Shown here one piece after another: positions 49,199 through 59,748 of a DNA stretch of 60,652 nt (its first letter is position 1; every line of letters starts with the position of its first letter). Made by a program: the position numbers and the translations under genes. This DNA comes from Pseudomonas pudica (GTDB lineage Bacteria; Pseudomonadota; Gammaproteobacteria; Pseudomonadales; Pseudomonadaceae): contig NZ_JADLJS010000033.1 of the NCBI RefSeq assembly GCF_015680405.1, positions 1-60,652 of the forward strand, in the 5' to 3' direction. Below the pieces are notes generated by a model that made no database searches, was not told the DNA's origin, and saw only the letters and a program-made list of their open reading frames with translations.

Positions 49199-49579
49199 TC
49201 AGCGAGCGCAATGTTCCTGGCGGCGAATGTTGCCGATCTGGCGCAGGCTCAGGCCGTACTTGTCAGCGAGCAGGCTGCGGGACAAGCCGCTGGCGCTTTC
49301 CTTCTGAATCTGCAGGTTGCGTAACTGGCGCATGAAGTGGTCAGCCTTGGGAATTTCCAGGGCGACACCGGCAAAGCGCTTGATCAGCGCGTCCAGCGCT
49401 TCGGCCGGCAGCACGTCGGCAAGCTTGGTGCGCTCGCGGTGCTTGGGGATGTACTTGGGCCTGCCTCCGTAGGCGCAGGTCAGCTGGTAGGCGTTTTCGA
49501 TGCCGATGCAGTCGATCAAGGCCTGCAGCGAATGGGGCAGTTGGCTGATATCGATGTGGCTCAAGTCTGGCAGTTGCAT
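49199..49579 (-). CDS. Mor-family (phage Mu middle operon activator-like) regulator
   Basis: The 126-residue protein resembles Mor/C-type activators. The N-terminal dimerisation part has LPHSLQALIDCIGIENAYQLTCAYGGRPKYIP and the C-terminal HTH is SRSLLADKYGLSLRQIGNIRR. AAGGAG precedes the ATG. It stands immediately upstream of the two DUF2589 genes on the same strand, which suggests it activates them. No phage structural, integration or lysis gene is nearby, so this is not a recognisable prophage. Confidence 0.8.
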   Translation of the reverse strand: MQLPDLSHIDISQLPHSLQALIDCIGIENAYQLTCAYGGRPKYIPKHRERTKLADVLPAEALDALIKRFAGVALEIPKADHFMRQLRNLQIQKESASGLSRSLLADKYGLSLRQIGNIRRQEHCAR

Positions 49580-49830
49580 ATGGCGCTCCTTCGGGACGGA
49601 TGGGCTGTGCTACCCGATCACCAGCGGCGTTATGTCGTAGGTGTGACTGGATTTTCTGTGACAGCCGAGGCGTGTCGCTAGGCGCCATATGGGTTGGGGC
49701 TTGTAGCTTCCGCGAACAGGTTTTGCAGGCAGCGATATCCGGCGTTGTAGGACATGGCTTCAACATTTGGCTGTGGCGGGTGATTTCCGATCAGGGCACT
49801 CTCAGTGCTTTGCCTTGGGTGTGGTAACCC
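49580..49830. other. Intergenic region upstream of the Mor-like gene
   Basis: About 250 bases between the Mor-like gene and the secreted hypothetical, both on the minus strand. No convincing ORF, terminator or promoter stands out; the region is less biased in composition than the flanking genes. Confidence 0.4.
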
Positions 49831-50289
49831 TCAATCACACGGATAGCTGCTCAGCAAACTTGCGCTGCGCAGGTAGGCCTGAGGGGCGTCGCGCATACCT
49901 TGTGGCAGCGTGCGCCAATTGACCAGCAGGCACAGCGCGTGCAGCGGCTGCCCGTCACGGTGGCCGATGACCTGGTCTGCAAAGCTGCGGCGGTACAGTG
50001 CCTGAGTCTGCAGCTGTGCTTGTACCTGGTCGGCCTGGGCCAGGGTTTGCCGGGCTAGCTCGGGCAGTTGCGCGGGGGCGACAGTGAAATGTAACGACGC
50101 ACCCTTTGCCTGCAGGTAACCGGCCTGGCGCACGCGTTGCCACAGCTGTTGCCATTGGCTGGCGCCCGCGCTGGCAGCCAGTTCGCGGCCCAGTTCGAGC
50201 AGTTGCTCGGGCGGGGTCTGGTGGGTGTCCAGCGCATGAAGGGAAAAGGGCGTCAGGAACAGCGACGCGAACAGAAGGGGTTTGTACAT
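49831..50289 (-). CDS. Exported hypothetical protein (152 aa)
   Basis: I do not recognise a family. There is a signal peptide (1-18, ending LHA) and a helical, Gln/Leu-rich mature part (QQLWQRVRQAGYLQAKGA, ARQTLAQADQVQAQLQTQALY) ending in LCLLVNWRTLPQGMRDAPQAYL. GGAGG precedes the ATG at 50289; the in-frame ATG at 50346 has no comparable site and buries the signal peptide. Confidence 0.7.
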   Translation of the reverse strand: MYKPLLFASLFLTPFSLHALDTHQTPPEQLLELGRELAASAGASQWQQLWQRVRQAGYLQAKGASLHFTVAPAQLPELARQTLAQADQVQAQLQTQALYRRSFADQVIGHRDGQPLHALCLLVNWRTLPQGMRDAPQAYLRSASLLSSYPCD

Positions 50290-50440
50290 GGTGCCTCCGG
50301 CATGGGTGCTTGGGAGCCCCATGCTTTCAGGCCGGCGCCGCCCCACCCAGCAGGAAATGCAGCGCCGGGGCCGGTGGCCGTTGTATCATTGCCGCGGCTC
50401 GTTGCGAGCCATTTGCCCCTGATGTTGCAAGGAACCTTCG

Positions 50441-50629
50441 ATGACACACGTGCAGCGCCTCAAATATTCCCTTCTGATCATCCTGGTGGTACTGGGCCTG
50501 ATGCTGGGCCTGTCCCACCTGCAGAAGCAGGGCACGATCAGTGAGCAGACCTTCCAGATGCTGGCCATCGCCATCGCGGTGGTGGTCGTGGTGATCAACG
50601 GCATACTGCGGCGCAAGGTCAAACCCTGA
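50441..50629 (+). CDS. Small membrane protein (62 aa)
   Basis: The 62-residue protein has two hydrophobic segments (about 8-26 and 39-55) and a basic C-terminal end (RRKVKP). AAGGAA lies 7 bases before the ATG. It is a likely small inner-membrane protein with no recognised family. A hairpin GGCCGGCC / GGCCGGCC at 50638-50659 follows, between it and the convergent Fur-like gene. Confidence 0.7.
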   Translation: MTHVQRLKYSLLIILVVLGLMLGLSHLQKQGTISEQTFQMLAIAIAVVVVVINGILRRKVKP

Positions 50630-50665
50630 CCTTGCCGGGCCGGCCAGGCATGGCCGGCCACGCGC

Positions 50666-51040
50666 TCAGCGCAAAGGCCTTCGCTCGAGCACAGCGCGCG
50701 CTTGCGGGTCGAGGCTGTAGCATTTGTCGCTACCCAGCTGGATGACACCCTCGCTGCACAACCGCTTGAGCACTTCGCGCACGCTGAGGAACGACAGCGG
50801 GATATCCAGCTGTTCCAGTTGCGCGTGTACGCCGCGCACGCCAATGCTGCGGCCACTGCGGTCGGCGGCGTGCAAGGCATCGATGACCTTGAGGCGGATC
50901 AGGCTGGTACGCAGGCCGAAACTGCGCAACAGCTCGCGGATCTGTTCGTTGCCGATGCGCTCGTCAGCAAAAACGTCCCGTTCCGTGGGCGTTTTGCCTG
51001 GGACACGCCCAGCCTGGATCGAGGGTTGCGGGTTGTACAT
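50666..51040 (-). CDS. Fur-family regulator reduced to the DNA-binding domain
   Basis: The 124-residue protein resembles the N-terminal winged-helix of Fur (IRELLRSFGLRTSLIRLKVIDALHAA, then GVRGVHAQLEQLDIPLSFLSVREVLKRLCSEGVIQ). The C-terminal dimerisation and metal-binding domain, with its HHDH and Cys motifs, is missing: the product stops after KCYSLDPQARAV. Iron sensing by the usual route is therefore unlikely. It is divergent from the pvdQ-like gene, 194 bases between starts. Confidence 0.75.
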   Translation of the reverse strand: MYNPQPSIQAGRVPGKTPTERDVFADERIGNEQIRELLRSFGLRTSLIRLKVIDALHAADRSGRSIGVRGVHAQLEQLDIPLSFLSVREVLKRLCSEGVIQLGSDKCYSLDPQARAVLERRPLR

Positions 51041-51176
51041 GTGAATGCTCCTTTTCGTGGACGAACCCGAAATCTGGGTGCCTCACTTACTAGGACGAAT
51101 GAGAACGGAAAAACTGCAGCCCACGCGCAAAAAAAAGCCTGGTTCTGTTCAAGACGTTCCATTGCCTTGTAATACG

Positions 51177-51200
51177 TAAAATTTTCATCTGGCCATTCGT
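51177..51200 (+). promoter_or_regulatory. Iron-starvation (PvdS-type) promoter candidate
   Basis: TAAAA (51177-51181), 16 bases, then CGT (51198-51200), against the consensus TAAAT-N16/17-CGT used by PvdS-type sigma factors. It lies 35 bases ahead of the acylase start. P. aeruginosa pvdQ is known to be controlled by PvdS. Confidence 0.6.
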
Positions 51201-51234
51201 CTGATCGGGATGACCCCGAACCCGAGGATTGCCC

Positions 51235-53550
51235 GTGCTTCCACTTTCCCATCCCATGACTTGCGCAGGCCTGGCTGCCGCCTTGGCAGCCTTCAGCGTC
51301 GGCGCAGCGCCGGTGCAGTCCGCCGCAGCCGATGCCAGTGCGCAGATTCGCCGAACCACTTACGGGGTGCCGCACATCGTTGCCAAGGACGAGCGCGGCC
51401 TGGGCTATGGCATCGGCTACGCCTATGCCCAGGACAACCTGTGCCTGCTGGCCAATGAAGTGCTGACCGTGAGTGGCGAGCGCTCGCGCTACTTCGGTGC
51501 CAAGGGCAAGACCTTGGAGCAGCGTGACAACCTGGCCAGCGATGTGTTCTTCGCCTGGCTCAACACACCAGCGGCAGTCGATGCGTTCTTGCAGGCGCAG
51601 CCAGCGCCGGTGCAGGCGCTGCTGGCAGGTTATGCCAGCGGCTACAACCGGGCGCTGGCCGAGCGCCGCAGCAAGGGGTTGCCCGCCGAATGTGGCAACG
51701 GCGAGTGGTTGCGGCCGATCAGCAGCGAGGACCTGGTCAAGTTGACCCGTCGGCTGCTCGCCGAAGGCGGTGTCGGGCAGTTCGTCGAAGCGCTGGCCGG
51801 GGCGCAACCACCAACCCAGGCCGGCCAGCCGACGGCGGCAGGGTTTGCCGCGGCGCTGGCCAGGCAGCAGCGTTTTGCCACGGAGCGCGGTAGCAATGCG
51901 GTGGCCGTCGGGGCTCGGCGTTCGGCCAATGGCCGCGGTCTGTTGCTGGCCAACCCGCACTTCCCGTGGATGGGTGGCATGCGCTTCTACCAGATGCAGC
52001 TGACCATTCCCGGCCAGCTCGATGTCATGGGGGCGGCATTGCCGGGCCTGCCGGTGGTCAACATCGGTTTCAACCAGCATCTGGCCTGGACGCATACCGT
52101 CGACACATCGAAGCACTTCACCCTGTACCGCCTGCAACTCGACCCCAAGGACCCGACCCGCTACCTGCTCGATGGCAGGTCGCTGCCGCTGGCCCGGCAG
52201 ACCGTCAGTGTTGCGGTCAAGGCCGAGGATGGCAGCCTGAACCAGGTACAGCGCCAGGTCTACAGCTCGCAATTCGGCCCGGTGGTGCAATGGCCGGGGC
52301 GCCTGGACTGGGATACGCAAGCCGCGTACAGCCTGCGCGACGCCAACTTAGAGAACACTCGGGTGTTGCAGCAGTGGTACCAGATCAACCGTGCCGACAG
52401 CCTTGCAACGTTGAAAGGCTCGATCGAACAGCTGCAGGGCATCCCCTGGGTCAACACGCTGGCGGTGGACCCGGCAGGCAAGGCCTTGTACCTGAACCAG
52501 TCAGTGGTGCCTTATGTGGATCAGCAACTGCTGAGTGCGTGCAGCAACCCGCAGGCACAGGGGCGCCTGGTGGTACTGGATGGCTCACGCAGTGCGTGCC
52601 AGTGGAAGGTCGATGCGCAGGCCGCGCAGCCGGGAATCTTCCCTGCGCGGCTGCTGCCGAGCCTGGAGCGCGAAGATTTCGTGCAGAATTCCAACGACCC
52701 GGCCTGGATGGCCAACCCGGCGCAGCCGCTGACCGGTTATTCGCCGCTGGTCAGCCGCAGTGACCAGCCGCTGGGCATGCGTGGCCGCTTTGCCCTGCAA
52801 CGCCTGCAGGGCACGGCCCGCCTGGGCGTTGACGACCTGCAGCGCATGGTGACCGATGACGAGGTCTACCTGGCCAGCCTGGTATTGCCTGACCTGCTGC
52901 AGTGGTGCAAGGGCGCCGATACGGATGTGCGGGCGGTATGCAGCAGCCTGGCTGCCTGGAATGGCAAGGCTGACCTGGACAGCGGCATTGGCCTGGTGCA
53001 TTTCCAGAACCTGTTCGATACCTTGGCCGAGCATCCGGAAAGCTGGCGGGTGGCTTTCGACCCGGCCGACCCGCAGCACACCCCACGAGGGCTGGCGGTA
53101 GAGCGGGCGGCCGTGCGCAAGTTGCTGCACCAGGCCGCACTGGCGTCGCACAAGCAGGTGAGTGACAGCGGCATGGCAGGGGATGCGCGCTGGGGGCAGG
53201 TGCAACAGGCGAGCGATGGCACACCGGTGCCGGGTGGCCCGCAGGCTTTGGGCGTTTACAACGCGATCTACAGCGTGCCGCACGGGCAGGGCAAGCGGCT
53301 GGTGGTCAGTGGAACCAGCTACCTGCAACTGGTCAGCTTTACCGACAAGGGGCCGCAGGCCCGCGGGCTGTTGGCGTTTTCCCAGTCGAGTGAAGCGGCT
53401 TCGGTGCATGCCGCTGACCAGACCAAGGCGTTTGCGGCCGGGCAACTGGTGGTGATTCCGTTTACCGATGCGCAGATCAAGGCTGATCCGGAGTATCGGG
53501 AAGTGGTGATCAGTGAGCGGGACAAGGGGGCAGTGGTCAGCCGGCCTTGA
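51235..53550 (+). CDS. pvdQ: Acyl-homoserine-lactone / pyoverdine-precursor acylase, PvdQ type
   Basis: This is a periplasmic Ntn hydrolase of the penicillin acylase family. PvdQ removes the fatty acid from acylated pyoverdine precursors and can cleave long-chain AHLs. After the signal peptide (about 8-30) come the alpha chain, a spacer, and the beta chain beginning at the nucleophilic Ser in ERGSNAVAVG (about residue 220), where autocleavage occurs. The beta chain continues NPHFPWMGGMRFYQMQL and ends near 771 residues. GTG at 51235 has GAGGA 6 bases upstream; TTG at 51229 and ATG at 51256 are alternatives. AHL acylase specificity is not certain from sequence. Confidence 0.87.
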   Translation: MLPLSHPMTCAGLAAALAAFSVGAAPVQSAAADASAQIRRTTYGVPHIVAKDERGLGYGIGYAYAQDNLCLLANEVLTVSGERSRYFGAKGKTLEQRDNLASDVFFAWLNTPAAVDAFLQAQPAPVQALLAGYASGYNRALAERRSKGLPAECGNGEWLRPISSEDLVKLTRRLLAEGGVGQFVEALAGAQPPTQAGQPTAAGFAAALARQQRFATERGSNAVAVGARRSANGRGLLLANPHFPWMGGMRFYQMQLTIPGQLDVMGAALPGLPVVNIGFNQHLAWTHTVDTSKHFTLYRLQLDPKDPTRYLLDGRSLPLARQTVSVAVKAEDGSLNQVQRQVYSSQFGPVVQWPGRLDWDTQAAYSLRDANLENTRVLQQWYQINRADSLATLKGSIEQLQGIPWVNTLAVDPAGKALYLNQSVVPYVDQQLLSACSNPQAQGRLVVLDGSRSACQWKVDAQAAQPGIFPARLLPSLEREDFVQNSNDPAWMANPAQPLTGYSPLVSRSDQPLGMRGRFALQRLQGTARLGVDDLQRMVTDDEVYLASLVLPDLLQWCKGADTDVRAVCSSLAAWNGKADLDSGIGLVHFQNLFDTLAEHPESWRVAFDPADPQHTPRGLAVERAAVRKLLHQAALASHKQVSDSGMAGDARWGQVQQASDGTPVPGGPQALGVYNAIYSVPHGQGKRLVVSGTSYLQLVSFTDKGPQARGLLAFSQSSEAASVHAADQTKAFAAGQLVVIPFTDAQIKADPEYREVVISERDKGAVVSRP

Positions 53551-53569
53551 GGCGTTAGCCTGTGTCTGC

Positions 53570-53657
53570 CTCTTCGCGGGTAAACCCGCTCTCACAGGTA
53601 TTGCACCAAAGCTGCAAGCGGCACGATACCTGTGGGAGCGGGCTTACCCGCGAAGAG
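53570..53657. repeat. REP pair between pvdQ and lpxH
   Basis: Inverted arms CTCTTCGCGGGTAAACCCGC and GCGGGCTTACCCGCGAAGAG lie between convergent genes; one mismatch in the pair (CTCTCACAGG against CCTGTGGGAG). Confidence 0.8.
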
Positions 53658-53671
53658 AGCGACTCGGTTGG

Positions 53672-54394
53672 TCAGGAAAACTCGAACGGCGCCAGCTGAA
53701 ACCCTTGTTCGTCAACCTGCAAGGCCCAACCGCGGCGGTCCCAGTCGCCCAGCACGATACGCCGTGCCGGTTGCCCGTCGACCACCAGCTTGTGTATCGC
53801 CGGCCGATGGGTATGCCCATGCACCAAGGTACGTACACCATGCGCCGCCATTACCTTCGGCACTTCCTCCGGCGTGACATCGACGATCTCGGTGGACTTC
53901 ATCCGCGTTTGCGTACGGCTTTCGCTGCGTAGCTTGCGGGCCAGCTTGTAGCGGGCAGACAGCGGCAGGTGCCGCAACACCCACAGGCTCAGCGGGTTGC
54001 GCAGCAAGCGGCGCATTTTCATGTAGGCCAGGTCGCGGGTGCACAAGGTATCACCATGCATCAGCAGCACCTGCTCACCACCCAGCTCGATCACGCTGGG
54101 GTCTTGCAGCAACGTGCAGCCCGCAGCGTCGCAGAAGGCCTGGCCAATCAGGAAATCACGGTTGCCATGCATCAGGTAGATGGCCGTGCCGCTGTCGCTC
54201 AGCTGACGCATGGCCTGGCAGACCGACTGCTGGAAGGGCGTCATGGCATCGTCGCCGACCCAGGCTTCGAAGAAGTCGCCAAGGATGTACAACGCCTTGG
54301 CGTGGCGGGCACGGCCATCGAGCAGATCAAGAAACGCCCGGGTAATGTCCGGGCGTTCTTCTTGCAGGTGCAGATCGGAGATCAGCAGGATCAC
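53672..54394 (-). CDS. lpxH: UDP-2,3-diacylglucosamine diphosphatase
   Basis: This is a 240-residue peripheral membrane metallophosphoesterase of lipid A biosynthesis (UDP-diacylglucosamine to lipid X and UMP). Metal-site motifs are in order: SDLHL (6-10), GDFFEAWVGDD (about 39-49), GNRDFLIG (about 77-84), MHGDTLC and HGHTHRP. It starts with GTG at 54394, overlapping the ppiB stop (GTGA), so the two are coupled. Confidence 0.95.
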   Translation of the reverse strand: MILLISDLHLQEERPDITRAFLDLLDGRARHAKALYILGDFFEAWVGDDAMTPFQQSVCQAMRQLSDSGTAIYLMHGNRDFLIGQAFCDAAGCTLLQDPSVIELGGEQVLLMHGDTLCTRDLAYMKMRRLLRNPLSLWVLRHLPLSARYKLARKLRSESRTQTRMKSTEIVDVTPEEVPKVMAAHGVRTLVHGHTHRPAIHKLVVDGQPARRIVLGDWDRRGWALQVDEQGFQLAPFEFS

Positions 54395-54891
54395 TCAACG
54401 ATCTCGGCTTTCTCGATGATCACGTCGTCCTTCGGCACGTCCTGGTGGCCGGCCTTGGAACCGGTGGCGACCTTTTCGATGGCGTCGACGATTTCACGGC
54501 CTTCGATCACTTCGCCGAATACCGCGTAGCCCCAGCCCTGCACGTTCTTGCCGCTGTGGTTGAGGAAGTCGTTGTCGGACGAGTTGATGAAGAACTGCGC
54601 CGAGGCGGAGTGCGGTTCCATGGTACGGGCCATGGCGATGCTGTACTTCTTGTTCTTCAGGCCGTTGTCGGCTTCGTTCTGGATGCTGGCGCGGGTCTTC
54701 TTCTGGCTCATGCCAGGCTCGAAGCCGCCGCCCTGGATCATGAAGCCCTTGATCACACGGTGGAACACGGTGCCATTGTAGTGGCCGTCCTTGACGTACT
54801 GAACGAAGTTTTCGGTAGTCAGCGGCGCTTTCTCGGCGTCCAGCTGCAGGACGATGTCGCCGTGGTTGGTGCTCAGTTTGACTTTGGACAT
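54391..54891 (-). CDS. ppiB: Peptidyl-prolyl cis-trans isomerase B (cyclophilin)
   Basis: This is a 166-residue cytosolic cyclophilin-fold PPIase. Active-site segments are FHRVIKGFMIQGG (about 45-57; Arg and Phe), SAMARTMEPHSASAQFFIN (about 84-102) and YAVFGEVIEG. The start at 54891 (MSKVKLSTNHGDIV) is the canonical one; the in-frame extension upstream lacks a homologous N-terminus. Overlaps lpxH. Confidence 0.95.
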   Translation of the reverse strand: MSKVKLSTNHGDIVLQLDAEKAPLTTENFVQYVKDGHYNGTVFHRVIKGFMIQGGGFEPGMSQKKTRASIQNEADNGLKNKKYSIAMARTMEPHSASAQFFINSSDNDFLNHSGKNVQGWGYAVFGEVIEGREIVDAIEKVATGSKAGHQDVPKDDVIIEKAEIVE

Positions 54892-55138
54892 GCTGAAACT
54901 CGCTCTTTCAAGGCAATCGGAATTAGGGTGCGCAGGGCGCGGGTTATCACCTGACGCAGGATCAGGCGATCGCGACACATGGCGCGCACTGGCCATTTTG
55001 CCAGGCTGCGGCAAAAAGCCGTGATAAATCACGCCAGTTTGTCCGGGCCCGACTGTCAGCAGCTTGACTGCTTCGGCTATGATAGGCCCTTTGATTCAAT
55101 CGGCCTACCCAGGCCGGACACGTGCATTCAAGGATCCT

Positions 55139-56842
<1,704 letters not shown>

Positions 56843-56851
56843 GGAACCGCC

Positions 56852-58234
56852 GTGCTTACCATCTACAACACGCTGAGCAAAGCGAAGGAAACCTTCAAAC
56901 CGCTGGATGGCAACAAGGTGCGCATGTACGTCTGCGGCATGACCGTATACGACTACTGCCATCTGGGCCATGGCCGCAGCATGGTGGCCTTCGACCTGGT
57001 CACCCGCTGGCTGCGCAAGAGCGGCTACGAGCTGACCTATGTGCGCAACATCACCGACATCGATGACAAGATCATCAACCGGGCCAACGAGAACGGCGAA
57101 AGCTTCGAAGCCCTGACCGCCCGCATGATCGACGCGATGCACGAAGACGAGCGCCGCCTGAACATCCTGCCGCCGGACCAGGAACCGCGTGCCACCGACC
57201 ATATCGCCGGCATGCACGCGATGATCCAGACCCTGATCGACAAGGGTTATGCCTACGCACCGGGCAACGGTGACGTGTACTACCGCGTCGGCAAGTTCGT
57301 CGGCTACGGCAAGCTGTCGCGCAAGAAGATCGAAGACCTGCGCATCGGTGCCCGTATCGAGGTCGACGAAGCCAAGCAGGACCCGCTGGACTTCGTGCTG
57401 TGGAAGGGCGTCAAGCCGGGCGAGCCGAGCTGGGAATCGCCATGGGGCCCGGGGCGTCCGGGCTGGCACATCGAGTGCTCGGTGATGTCCACCTGCTGCC
57501 TGGGTGAGAGCTTCGACATCCACGGCGGCGGCAGCGACCTGGAGTTCCCGCACCACGAGAACGAGATTGCCCAGAGCGAGGCGGCCACCGGCAAGCAGTA
57601 CGCCAACGCCTGGATGCACTGCGGCATGATCCGGATCAATGGCGAGAAGATGTCCAAGTCGTTGAACAACTTCTTCACCATCCGTGACGTGCTCGAGAAG
57701 TACCACCCTGAAGTGGTGCGCTACCTGCTGGTGGCCAGCCACTACCGCAGCGCGATCAACTACTCGGAAGACAGCCTGCGCGATGCCAAGGGCGCACTGG
57801 AGCGCTTCTATCACGCCTTGCGCGGCTTGCCACGGGTGGCGGCCAAGGGTGGCGAAGACTTTGTCGAGCGCTTCAGCGTGGCCATGAACGACGACTTCGG
57901 CACCCCCGAAGCTTGCGCCGTGCTGTTCGACCTGGTGCGCGAGATCAACCGCCTGCGCGACAGCGACGTGGAGGCTGCGGCCGGCCTGGCCGGTCGCTTG
58001 CGCGAGTTGGGTGATGTGCTGGGTGTGCTGCAGCTGGAAGCTGATGACTTCCTGCGCGCCGGTGCCGAAGGCAAGGTGGATGCCGCTGAGGTCGAGGGCT
58101 TGATCCAGGCGCGCCTGCAGGCGCGTGCGGACAAGAACTGGGCCGAGTCCGACCGCATTCGCGACCAGCTGACCGCCATGGGTGTGGTGCTGGAAGACAG
58201 CAAGGGTGGGACTACCTGGCGTCTGGCCGACTGA
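56852..58234 (+). CDS. cysS: Cysteinyl-tRNA synthetase
   Basis: This is a 460-residue class I synthetase. The zinc-site Cys lies in MYVCGMTVYD (about 28), HLGHGRS stands for HIGH, IECSVMS (about 209) and FPHHENE give further zinc ligands, and KMSKS is intact (INGEKMSKSLNNFF, about 266-270). The start is GTG at 56852 with GAGGAA upstream. glnS and cysS form a tight pair. Confidence 0.97.
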   Translation: MLTIYNTLSKAKETFKPLDGNKVRMYVCGMTVYDYCHLGHGRSMVAFDLVTRWLRKSGYELTYVRNITDIDDKIINRANENGESFEALTARMIDAMHEDERRLNILPPDQEPRATDHIAGMHAMIQTLIDKGYAYAPGNGDVYYRVGKFVGYGKLSRKKIEDLRIGARIEVDEAKQDPLDFVLWKGVKPGEPSWESPWGPGRPGWHIECSVMSTCCLGESFDIHGGGSDLEFPHHENEIAQSEAATGKQYANAWMHCGMIRINGEKMSKSLNNFFTIRDVLEKYHPEVVRYLLVASHYRSAINYSEDSLRDAKGALERFYHALRGLPRVAAKGGEDFVERFSVAMNDDFGTPEACAVLFDLVREINRLRDSDVEAAAGLAGRLRELGDVLGVLQLEADDFLRAGAEGKVDAAEVEGLIQARLQARADKNWAESDRIRDQLTAMGVVLEDSKGGTTWRLAD

Positions 58235-58260
58235 TCGGTGCTGTTGCGGCTGCTTTGCAG

Positions 58261-58348
58261 CCCGTTCGCAGCACAAGGCTGCTCCCACAGGGATACGCGT
58301 TCCCTTTGTAGGAGCAGCCTTGTGCTGCGAATGGGCCGCATGGCGGCC
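58261..58348. repeat. Imperfect REP-like inverted repeat between cysS and the kinase gene
   Basis: The arms CCCGTTCGCAGCACAAGGCT...CCCACAGGGA and TCCCTTTGTAGGAGCAGCCT...GCGAATGGG differ at a few positions. A GGCCGC..GCGGCC hairpin follows. It is a different REP subtype (core GCAGCACAAGGCTGCTCC) from the others here. Confidence 0.75.
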
Positions 58349-58356
58349 CCCGGCCT

Positions 58357-59748
58357 TTACTTGACCAGGCCCGCAAGCGGGCAGTGCAACACCAATCTGG
58401 CCCCACCCAGCTCGCTTTCCCCCACCTCCAGCCCGAACCCATGCAGGTCGACGATCGCCGCAACGATCGACAACCCCAGCCCGAACCCCGCATGGCGGTG
58501 GCCTTCATCGCTACGGTAGAAGCGCTTCAGCACTGCTGCCCGTTCCTCTTCCGGAATACCCGGCCCGCTGTCCTCGATGGCCAGGTGCAGGCCCTTGTCG
58601 TCCTGCGTCGCAGATATCCGCACCAGCCCACCCTCGGGCGTGAACTTGATGCCGTTGCCCACCAGGTTGGCCAATGCCTCGAACAGCAGCTCGCGGTCAC
58701 CATGCAATGCTGGCAGTTCGGCCGGCTGCTGCAGTTCCAGGCGGATGCCACCATCTTCGGCCAAAGGCAGGTAGAAGTCATGCAACTCCACTAGCAGTTC
58801 GTACGGGTCAAGCTGGACGAAACCTGCCCGTCGCTGGCGGTCTTCCAGTTCGCTGATGCGCAACAAGCCGCGAAAGCGCGCCATCAGGGTGTCGGTTTCG
58901 CCGATGGCCTGGTCCAGTGCCTCGGCCTGGGTGGAGTCGACGTCACTTTGCTGGCGAATGCGGTACAGCTGGGCGCGAAGGCGCGTGAGCGGGGTGCGCA
59001 GGTCGTGGGCAATGTTGTCGCATACGCCCTTGACCTCGTGCATCAGCCGCTCGATGCGGTCGAGCATGGCGTTCACGATGGCCGCCAGCATGTCCAACTC
59101 GTCACGCCGGGCCGACAGCGGCAGGCGGTGGGTAAGGTCACCGGCGACGATCAGTTCGGCCTGGGCCTGGATCGCGCGAATGCGCTTGAGTGGGCGCCGC
59201 CTGAGCAGGTACCAGCCGGCAAATCCGGGGATCAGGGTCAGCGAGATACCCCAGAGCAGGGCATGCAGGATGATCCGGGTGACCACGAACAGCGAGCCGT
59301 TGTCGCGCACCAGCACCAGCCAGCGGCCATCCTGCACCTTGATCGCCACCGCGTCGCAGCTGTCACGCGGCATGTGCGGGTCGTCGGCGTCCAGGCAGCG
59401 CTTGAGTTCGTGAACCTTGCCGTCCAGCCCCAGCTCCGGCGGGATGGCACGAATGCGCCCGCCAATCGGGTTGAGTTGGTTGTCGAACAAGCCGTAGGCA
59501 TCGAAGCTGCGCTCTTCGAAGGCCTGGCTGGCGACCAGAGCGTCGTCCAGCTGTTTGCCGCTCATGTGCGCGAACAGGTGCTGGCGCTGCAGCATCGAAT
59601 GGCGGGTGAGTTTGTTCAGGTAGCTGGATACCTCGAAGTACAGCACCCCCATGAGGATGCTGCTCCAGGCCACGAACAGAAAGCTGTACAGCGCCAGCAG
59701 GCGGCTGGTCGAGGAGCTCCAGCCCTTAGACGGGTTCAGCAATGGCAT
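58357..59748 (-). CDS. Sensor histidine kinase
   Basis: This is a 463-residue two-pass membrane kinase. TM1 is at about 17-39, a periplasmic domain follows at about 40-155, TM2 is at about 157-181, then HAMP. The phospho-acceptor is His248 in NIAHDLRTPLTRLR and the ATP-binding boxes are N (ANLVGNGIKFTPEGG), G1 (IEDSGPGIPEEE) and G2 (FGLGLSIVAAI). The periplasmic sensor is of no obvious type. The ATG overlaps the regulator gene by 23 bases. Confidence 0.93.
   Translation of the reverse strand: MPLLNPSKGWSSSTSRLLALYSFLFVAWSSILMGVLYFEVSSYLNKLTRHSMLQRQHLFAHMSGKQLDDALVASQAFEERSFDAYGLFDNQLNPIGGRIRAIPPELGLDGKVHELKRCLDADDPHMPRDSCDAVAIKVQDGRWLVLVRDNGSLFVVTRIILHALLWGISLTLIPGFAGWYLLRRRPLKRIRAIQAQAELIVAGDLTHRLPLSARRDELDMLAAIVNAMLDRIERLMHEVKGVCDNIAHDLRTPLTRLRAQLYRIRQQSDVDSTQAEALDQAIGETDTLMARFRGLLRISELEDRQRRAGFVQLDPYELLVELHDFYLPLAEDGGIRLELQQPAELPALHGDRELLFEALANLVGNGIKFTPEGGLVRISATQDDKGLHLAIEDSGPGIPEEERAAVLKRFYRSDEGHRHAGFGLGLSIVAAIVDLHGFGLEVGESELGGARLVLHCPLAGLVK

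Noticed and set aside
49199..49579. Prophage remnant because of the Mor-like gene
   Set aside because: No integrase, terminase, capsid, tail or lysis gene lies nearby and no attachment-site repeats are seen.
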